Shown: positions 13,308 through 18,429 of the stretch, piece after piece | Layout of the letters: each line of letters starts with the position of its first letter | Numbering within the stretch: the first letter of the stretch is position 1 | Assembly: GCA_028715435.1 (NCBI GenBank) | Contig: JAQURU010000007.1 | Location: 1-18,429 of the forward strand | Reading direction: 5' to 3' | DNA: 18,429 nt | DNA from: Minisyncoccota bacterium | GTDB taxonomy: Bacteria > Patescibacteriota > Minisyncoccia > Minisyncoccales > CG1-02-41-26 | Made by a program: the position numbers and the translations under genes | Notes under the pieces: model-generated | Database searches by the model: none | What the model was told of the DNA's origin: nothing | What the model saw: only the letters and a program-made list of their open reading frames with translations

Positions 13308-15473
13308 ATGAAATTAGCATTATTTTTTACTTGTGGGATGTCGCTTGAGAAGTGGGATAGAATTGGCAGTTTGTCTCGCGAAATAAAACCCTATCAAGTA
13401 CTGGCCAAGCAGCTTGACCAGGTGTATTTTTTTACTTATGGCTCACAGAAAGATCTAGAGTTTGCCCGGCAGATAGGGGAGAAAATAATTGTTTTGCCAA
13501 ATAAATGGAAAATTCCCTCTTGTTTATATGGTTTTTTAATGCCGTTCGTTTATTGGAAAGTTTTAAAAAACATAGACATTTTAAAAACTAATCAAATGGC
13601 CTCAGCTATTCCAGCGGTTATTAGCCGGTTGCTTTTCAAAAAAAGGCTGATTATCAGAAGCGGTTACGAATGGCTTAATGTTTTGATTAAAGAAAAAAAA
13701 TCACAATGGAAAAAAATTATTGTTTTTATTTGGGAAAAAGTTGCCTATAAAGCCGCAGACATTGTTGTTTTTACCTCTCAAAAAGATCTTGATTTTGCAA
13801 AACAAAAATTTAGTATTCCTCAAAGAAAAGTCCGCTTAATACCCAATTTTATTGACACAAGCATTTTTAAGCCTTTTAGCATTGCAAAGCAAATAAAAAC
13901 TGTTGTTTACGTGGGCCGATTGGCTAAAGAAAAAAATTTATTTAATTTAATTGAAGCAATTAGCGAATTAAAATTAAAATTAGTTTTAATTGGTAAAGGG
14001 CCTCAAGAAAATGACTTGAAAATTTTTGCTAAAGAAAAAAACGCCAATGTGGAATTTTTAGGCGCTGTTGCTAATGAGCGCTTGCCAGAAATCCTAAATC
14101 AATTTTCAATTTTTGTTTTACCATCTTTTTATGAGGGGTCTCCTAAAGCTTTGTTGGAGGCAATGGCCTGTGGTTTGGTTTGCTTGGCTTGTAATGTTGA
14201 GGGCATTAAAGAAATTATAAACCATAAGGAAAACGGATATTTATGCCAAACAAATAGCCAATCTATCAAAAGCAGTTTAAGCGAACTTTTAAACGACCAA
14301 GCACTACAAAACAAAATTAGCCAAAACGCCCGAGAAACAATTTTAGAAAAATTTTGCCTTGAGAAAATAATAGAGCAAGAAATTGCCTTGTACCTAAATT
14401 TGAGGGTTTTAGTTTTGGCTGGGGGCAAAGGAATGCGGCTTTGGCCCTTAAGCCGCAATGACAAACCAAAGCAGTTTCAAAAGTTAACCAGCACTAAAAC
14501 AATGCTCCAAGAAACTATTTGGAGGTTAATTCCTGATATTTCTTGGCAAGATATTTTTGTTTCTACTAATATCCAATATCAAGATGAAGTTTTGGGTGAG
14601 GTGCCAAAAATTCCCAAAGAAAATGTTATTATTGAGCCAATGAGCCGCGAACGGATGGCTTCTTTGTTATTATTTTTAGCTAACTTACCAAAAGAATTTT
14701 ACAATAAACCAATTTTGGTTTTGCCATCTGACCATTTAATAAAAAAAATTGATTTGTTCAAGCAAGCTGTTTTTGTTGGTGAAAATTTTATTAAGAAAAA
14801 TCCTGACTATATTTTAATGTTGGGAGCCAAGCCGACCTTTTCAGACACTGGCTTGGGCTATGTTAAAAAAGGCAGGATAATTTCCAAAAGCAATTTCAAT
14901 ATTTTTCAAACAGAAGCATTTGTGGAAAAACCCAATTTACAGAGGGCCAATGAATTTTTACAGCAAGGTGATTATGTTTGGAATACAGCCATTTACATTT
15001 TTACCCCAACGCTTATTTTAGAGCAGATTAAAAAATTTGTTCCTGATAACTACCAAAGGTTTCTTAATATTCAAAGAGCCGTTGGAAGCTTGAATTTTAA
15101 AGCTGTTTTAGAAAAAGAGTATAGCCGCATGGACCAAGTGCCCTTAGAATTTAGCGTTTTGGAAAATTACGATAAAGTGGCAGTTTTAGAAATAGAAATG
15201 GGTTGGAGCGATGTTGGTTCTTGGTCGGTTTTAAAGGGTTGTTTGGCCAATGGAAATCAAAATTTTGCTAAAGGCAATCACATTGACCTTGATTCTGAAA
15301 ATGTGATGGTTTATGGAGCCAATAATAAGCAATTGGTGGCCACAGTTGGCGTTAAAGATTTAATAGTAGTGATAACAGACGATATTATTTTAGTGTGCAA
15401 TAAAAATGAAAGCCAGAAAGTGAAACAGTTAGCAGCAACATTAGAAAAAGAGCAAAAATTTAAATACCTTTAG
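13308..15473 (+). CDS. Fusion of GT4 glycosyltransferase and mannose-1-phosphate guanylyltransferase
   Basis: 721 residues. Residues 1-364 form a family-4 glycosyltransferase (GT-B fold): VVYVGRLAKEKNLFNLIEA begins the nucleotide-sugar domain, and FYEGSPKALLEAMACGLVCLAC contains the E-x7-E-type donor motif. Residues 366-721 form a ManC-type mannose-1-phosphate guanylyltransferase, which makes GDP-mannose from GTP and mannose 1-phosphate. It has GGKGMRLWPLSR (usual Thr replaced by Met), LPSDHLI, EAFVEKP, VWNTAIYIF and GWSDVGSW. The phosphomannose-isomerase domain of bifunctional ManC is absent. The join is abrupt (ALYLNL|RVLVLAGGKG) with no linker, and a TTG at 14400 could start the second enzyme separately. 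GDP-mannose made here could feed the dehydratase-like gene at 17954 and mannosyl transfer by the first half. Confidence 0.88.
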   Translation: MKLALFFTCGMSLEKWDRIGSLSREIKPYQVLAKQLDQVYFFTYGSQKDLEFARQIGEKIIVLPNKWKIPSCLYGFLMPFVYWKVLKNIDILKTNQMASAIPAVISRLLFKKRLIIRSGYEWLNVLIKEKKSQWKKIIVFIWEKVAYKAADIVVFTSQKDLDFAKQKFSIPQRKVRLIPNFIDTSIFKPFSIAKQIKTVVYVGRLAKEKNLFNLIEAISELKLKLVLIGKGPQENDLKIFAKEKNANVEFLGAVANERLPEILNQFSIFVLPSFYEGSPKALLEAMACGLVCLACNVEGIKEIINHKENGYLCQTNSQSIKSSLSELLNDQALQNKISQNARETILEKFCLEKIIEQEIALYLNLRVLVLAGGKGMRLWPLSRNDKPKQFQKLTSTKTMLQETIWRLIPDISWQDIFVSTNIQYQDEVLGEVPKIPKENVIIEPMSRERMASLLLFLANLPKEFYNKPILVLPSDHLIKKIDLFKQAVFVGENFIKKNPDYILMLGAKPTFSDTGLGYVKKGRIISKSNFNIFQTEAFVEKPNLQRANEFLQQGDYVWNTAIYIFTPTLILEQIKKFVPDNYQRFLNIQRAVGSLNFKAVLEKEYSRMDQVPLEFSVLENYDKVAVLEIEMGWSDVGSWSVLKGCLANGNQNFAKGNHIDLDSENVMVYGANNKQLVATVGVKDLIVVITDDIILVCNKNESQKVKQLAATLEKEQKFKYL

Positions 15474-15477
15474 AAAT

Positions 15478-16407
15478 ATGTCAAAATATTTAGTTACTGG
15501 CGGAGCAGGATTTATTGGCTCTAATCTTGTTAAGTACCTCCTTAGTCGGGGAGATGAGGTTGTGGCAATAGATGAGTTATCAACTGGCAGCCTAGACAAT
15601 TTAATAGATGTTAAAAACAAGGTTGAATTTATTAAAATAGGTTCAGGGGATTGCTTGCACTTAAGCCAAGCAAAAGGATTGAGTGGTATTTTTCACTTGG
15701 GCATGCCTTCTTCCTCGCCTTTATATAAAAACAACCATTCTTTGGTTGGTTCAGCTTTGAATGATTTTATTGCTATGTTGGAGCTGGCCAAAAGAGAAAA
15801 TTGCAAAATAGTGTTTGCTTCCACTTCTTCTGTTTATAACGGAAATCCTGTTCCGTTTAAAGAAGATATGGCTATTTTCCCCAAAGATTTTTATTCAGAA
15901 GCAAGATACTACATGGAAAGGATGGCCCAATTGTACTTTGATTTATGGGGCGTAAAATCAATTGGTCTGCGATTTTTAAGCGTTTATGGGCCGGGCGAGG
16001 AAAGCAAAAAAAAATTAGCTAATATGGTTTCTCAAATTTTTTGGTGGATGAACAACAACAAGCAGCCAGTTTTATACGGTAATGGGGAGCAAACACGAGA
16101 TTTTGTTTATGTAAAAGATGCTGTTTTAGCTTTGTGTTTGTCAATGAGTTCAAAAGTGGGGCAGGATATTTTTAATGTGGGAACAGGCAAAAGTTATAGT
16201 TTTAACCAAGTTGTAAAAATAATCAATAATATTTTAGGAAAAAATATAGAGCCAATATATTTAGCTAATCCCGTTAAAAACTATGTTGATTTGCATTTAG
16301 GGGATCCCAAAAAAGCAAAAGATGTTTTAGGGTTTCAAACTCAATATTCTTTAGAACAAGGCATTCAAGAACTTTTTTTGCATCAACAAGAGCAAAGCCA
16401 TGATTAA
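15478..16407 (+). CDS. NAD-dependent epimerase/dehydratase-family SDR with Tyr-x3-Arg
   Basis: 309 residues, starting 4 bp after the fusion gene. It has the Rossmann motif TGGAGFIGS and the serine-rich strand STSSVYNG. Downstream it carries RFLSVYGPGEES and GNGEQTRDFVYVKDA, characteristic of UDP-hexose 4-epimerase-like SDRs. At the catalytic YxxxK position the sequence reads Y139-SEA-R143, aligned by the flanking ...ERMAQLYFDLWG with YGLQK of the epimerase at 11331; the lysine is thus arginine. Another departure is HLGMPSSSP instead of the usual HLAA. Likely substrate is a nucleotide sugar; it may belong to a divergent subfamily in which Arg is normal. It overlaps the next gene by 8 bp. Confidence 0.8.
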   Translation: MSKYLVTGGAGFIGSNLVKYLLSRGDEVVAIDELSTGSLDNLIDVKNKVEFIKIGSGDCLHLSQAKGLSGIFHLGMPSSSPLYKNNHSLVGSALNDFIAMLELAKRENCKIVFASTSSVYNGNPVPFKEDMAIFPKDFYSEARYYMERMAQLYFDLWGVKSIGLRFLSVYGPGEESKKKLANMVSQIFWWMNNNKQPVLYGNGEQTRDFVYVKDAVLALCLSMSSKVGQDIFNVGTGKSYSFNQVVKIINNILGKNIEPIYLANPVKNYVDLHLGDPKKAKDVLGFQTQYSLEQGIQELFLHQQEQSHD

Positions 16408-17017
16408 ATCTGTTTTAAAAGTTTTTTTACGCTGGCATAACTTTTGTTACACAGTCATTTCTTCTCTGGCGATTAAATACGAAGGAGGAATCCATCCAAA
16501 ACACAGAATTTTGAACTACCATCAGTTTTTCTTGGATAACATAAAAGCAGGTGATAAGGTTTTAGATATTGGCTGTTCTAGTGGAGAATTGGCGTTTGGT
16601 TTAGCTAAAAAGGCCAGTAAGGTTGTTGGAATTGATTTTAACGAAAAGCATCTTTTAAAAGCTAAAAATAACAATAAAGCTCAAAATATAGAATATATTT
16701 TAGGAGATGCCACACAGTATAACTTTCAAGAAAAATTTGATGTTGCAGTTTTATCTAATGTTTTAGAGCATATTGAAGATAGGGTGGGTTTTTTGAGAAA
16801 AATAAGCTTAATTGCTCCAAAAATTTTAATAAGAGTACCACTTTTAACCAGGGATTGGCTGGCTTGTTATAAAAAAGAAATAGGGGTTGAATACAGATTA
16901 GATAAAACTCATTTTATTGAATACACTAAAGAGCAGTTTAAGGAAGAAGTTGAAAAGGCTGGCCTTAAAATAGAGAAAGAAGAGGTAAATTTTGGGGAAA
17001 TTTATGCAAAACTATAA
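16400..17017 (+). CDS. Class I SAM-dependent methyltransferase
   Basis: 205 residues. The SAM-binding motif I is VLDIGCSSGE (about 54-63), with the acidic residue of strand 2 in VVGIDFNEKH, and the post-motif GDATQYNF followed by FDVAVLSNVLEHIED typical of Methyltransf_11/23 proteins. The C-terminal half (RVPLLTRDWLACYKKEIG, DKTHFIEYTKEQFKEEVEKAGL) resembles methyltransferases of polysaccharide clusters. The ATG at 16400 overlaps the upstream stop by 8 bp, and the gene overlaps the next by 14 bp, so translation is probably coupled. The acceptor is presumably a sugar or lipid-linked glycan, but that is by context only. Confidence 0.82.
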   Translation: MIKSVLKVFLRWHNFCYTVISSLAIKYEGGIHPKHRILNYHQFFLDNIKAGDKVLDIGCSSGELAFGLAKKASKVVGIDFNEKHLLKAKNNNKAQNIEYILGDATQYNFQEKFDVAVLSNVLEHIEDRVGFLRKISLIAPKILIRVPLLTRDWLACYKKEIGVEYRLDKTHFIEYTKEQFKEEVEKAGLKIEKEEVNFGEIYAKL

Positions 17018-17957
17018 CAAGTTTGACAATGTTTTTTTAGATATAAATGAGGAATTTAAAAGGCAGAATAGCCTTTTGGCGTTAAGTGCTGGAGAAGGGC
17101 AGGCCTCTAAAAAAACTTTAGCCTCATTTCTGGGAATGGCCGCTATTCTTAAAGGGCTTTTTTTAGCTTTTTTTTATAAAATTGGCGTTTTGCCTAGATT
17201 TTTTTATTCAAATATGTGTTTGGGTTGGTTTTATGATTTTAAAAAGTTTTGGGTAGATTATTTGGGCAATCGTAATATTGACATTTTTGATTTCCATTTT
17301 TTAAGAAATTCTTACAGGGCTAAATTTCAAGAGGTTTCTTTAGACCATGCCAATGAAAACGACCCAACAAAGTTTTTAACTGCTTGGCAAGCCCAAGGGA
17401 ATATATTCTATCTTTTTCAATCAGTTTGGAATTACAGCAAGAAATGCTTTTTGGACTGTTGGCTTTTTGCTAAGTATATTAAAAAAAAGAGCTATGTTTT
17501 AGAATATGGCTGCGCAATTGCTCCGATAACCCAAGGGATTATAAAATACTTTGGTTATAAAAAGTTGAGATTTACTATTGCTGATATACCCCAAGTTTCT
17601 TTTTTATATGCTAGGTGGAAATTACGAGACAATACTCAAGTAGAATCAATTTTAATAGATCCAGCTAAAAAAGATAATCTAAAAGAGCAAGCAAAATATG
17701 GCGCTATAATTTGCCTAACGGTTTTTGAGCATATAGTTAACCCCTTGGAAGTAGCCAAGAGCTTTTTCGAGCATTTGGAAAAAAACGGAGTGTTGATATT
17801 TGATTATATAAAAGGGGAGGCTAATGGGCTTGACAGCAAACAAAGCATGCAAGAGAGGAATAGCGTGTTGGAATTCATTGAGAAAAACTTTAAAATTTTA
17901 AAAGGAAAAATCAATTTTCAAAATAGCATGGGCTTAACCATAGTCCAAAAAATATGA
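17004..17957 (+). CDS. Second SAM-dependent methyltransferase with an extra N-terminal domain
   Basis: 317 residues from ATG 17004, preferred over TTG 16992 in the same frame. The first ~150 residues are mostly helical, with a hydrophobic, aromatic-rich segment (LGMAAILKGLFLAFFYKIGVLPRFF, about 43-70) that might touch the membrane; no family recognised. The methyltransferase fold starts at motif I YVLEYGCAIAPITQG (about 164-178), then FTIADIP for strand 2 and GAIICLTVFEHIVNPLEV for motif IV, with GVLIFDYIKG after. It overlaps the preceding methyltransferase by 14 bp and the following SDR by 4 bp (ATGA). The pair suggests two methylations in the same glycan pathway. Confidence 0.75.
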   Translation: MQNYNKFDNVFLDINEEFKRQNSLLALSAGEGQASKKTLASFLGMAAILKGLFLAFFYKIGVLPRFFYSNMCLGWFYDFKKFWVDYLGNRNIDIFDFHFLRNSYRAKFQEVSLDHANENDPTKFLTAWQAQGNIFYLFQSVWNYSKKCFLDCWLFAKYIKKKSYVLEYGCAIAPITQGIIKYFGYKKLRFTIADIPQVSFLYARWKLRDNTQVESILIDPAKKDNLKEQAKYGAIICLTVFEHIVNPLEVAKSFFEHLEKNGVLIFDYIKGEANGLDSKQSMQERNSVLEFIEKNFKILKGKINFQNSMGLTIVQKI

Positions 17958-18429
17958 CTAAAAAAATAATGATAACCGGCATCGCCGGGTTTGTTGGCTC
18001 GCACTTAGCTGAACTTTGCTTGTCTTTGAAGGATAATGTTTGTGGCACAGTTTTGCCTGGGGAAAGCTTAAAAAATTTATCAAACATTAAAGAGAAAATC
18101 AATATTTTTGAATGTGATTTAATAAAGAAAGAAGCTGTTTTAGCTATTACCAAAGAAATTCAACCAGACATTATTTTTCATTTAGCCGGGCAAAGCTTTC
18201 CCTCTATTTCATTCCAAATGCCTCAGCAAACCTTAAACACCAATATACTCGCTGCTTTAAACATATTTGAAGCAGTGCGAGAATTAAAAATAGACCCGGT
18301 TATTCAAGTTGCCTGCTCTTCTGATGAATACGGATTTATCAAAGAAGATGAGTTGCCTGTAAAAGAAACTAATCCCTTAAGGCCAATGTCTCCATACGCG
18401 GTTTCCAAAATAGCAGTTGATATGCTGGC
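17954..18429 (+). CDS. GDP-mannose 4,6-dehydratase-like SDR, 3' end cut off
   Basis: 158 residues are visible before the window ends. ATG 17954 overlaps the previous stop (ATGA). The N-terminus has the NAD(P) motif MITGIAGFVGSHLAE, then DIIFHLAGQSFPSISF, the NTNILAALNIFEAVRE helix, the catalytic SSDEYG and the SPYAVSK tyrosine/lysine pair. The combination SSDEYG...ETNPLRPMSPYAVSKIAVDM is typical of GDP-mannose 4,6-dehydratase and the related GDP-4-keto-6-deoxymannose reductase, which lead to GDP-rhamnose, GDP-fucose or similar deoxysugars. The upstream guanylyltransferase half makes the expected substrate. The two related enzymes cannot be told apart from this part. Confidence 0.8.
   Translation, partial: MTKKIMITGIAGFVGSHLAELCLSLKDNVCGTVLPGESLKNLSNIKEKINIFECDLIKKEAVLAITKEIQPDIIFHLAGQSFPSISFQMPQQTLNTNILAALNIFEAVRELKIDPVIQVACSSDEYGFIKEDELPVKETNPLRPMSPYAVSKIAVDML

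Overview
The window is an AT-rich stretch of bacterial chromosome with every convincing gene on the + strand and the standard stop codons in use (no sign of UGA recoding). Gene style suggests a member of the Candidate Phyla Radiation (Patescibacteria), most likely of Parcubacteria type. The indications are a very long Ala/Thr/Ser-rich surface-layer-like protein with an N-terminal peptidoglycan-binding module, a small sigma factor followed by a membrane anti-sigma-like protein, and almost no Shine-Dalgarno sequences. This placement is an inference from gene content; no ribosomal marker is present.

Layout. Positions 2-1348 hold the 3' end of a secreted-type protein with a fibronectin-like domain and two DUF1566 (Lcl_C) units. 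The 200 bp after it contain a promoter, a long nested hairpin and a terminator, which together look like an independent small-RNA unit. Then comes a regulatory block: a four-helix-bundle/DeoR-type HTH protein (1549-2115), an array of TAGGACA-type operator boxes (2112-2185), a sigma-70-family factor (2194-2742) and a single-pass anti-sigma-like protein (2774-3475). A structured leader (3482-3582) precedes the 1163-residue surface-layer candidate (3619-7110). That gene ends in a perfect terminator (7148-7183), next to two tandem DnaA boxes and a promoter. Three more exported proteins follow: a repeat-built fibre-like protein (7322-8161), a fibronectin/peptidoglycan-binding protein (8188-9324) and a zinc metallopeptidase with the same wall-binding tail (9435-11123).

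From 11331 on the window is a nucleotide-sugar and glycan gene cluster. It opens with a UDP-sugar epimerase flanked by two copies of a structured ~185-210 bp intergenic repeat. A tightly packed operon follows: a short UDP-glucose-dehydrogenase-like enzyme, a glycosyltransferase-4/mannose-1-phosphate guanylyltransferase fusion, a second epimerase-family SDR with an altered catalytic triad, two methyltransferases and a GDP-mannose-4,6-dehydratase-like SDR cut by the window end. Adjacent genes are 4-5 bp apart or overlap by 4-14 bp.

How it fits together: the sigma/anti-sigma pair is well placed to control cell-surface genes. Three of the secreted proteins share a coiled coil plus peptidoglycan-binding anchor. 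The GDP-mannose-centred pathway plausibly supplies sugars for a surface polysaccharide or for glycosylating the surface layer. No tRNA, rRNA, CRISPR array, transposase or integrase was recognised. The main unexplained elements are the candidate small RNA, the operator array, the alternative hairpins before the surface-layer gene and the repeat pair around the first epimerase.
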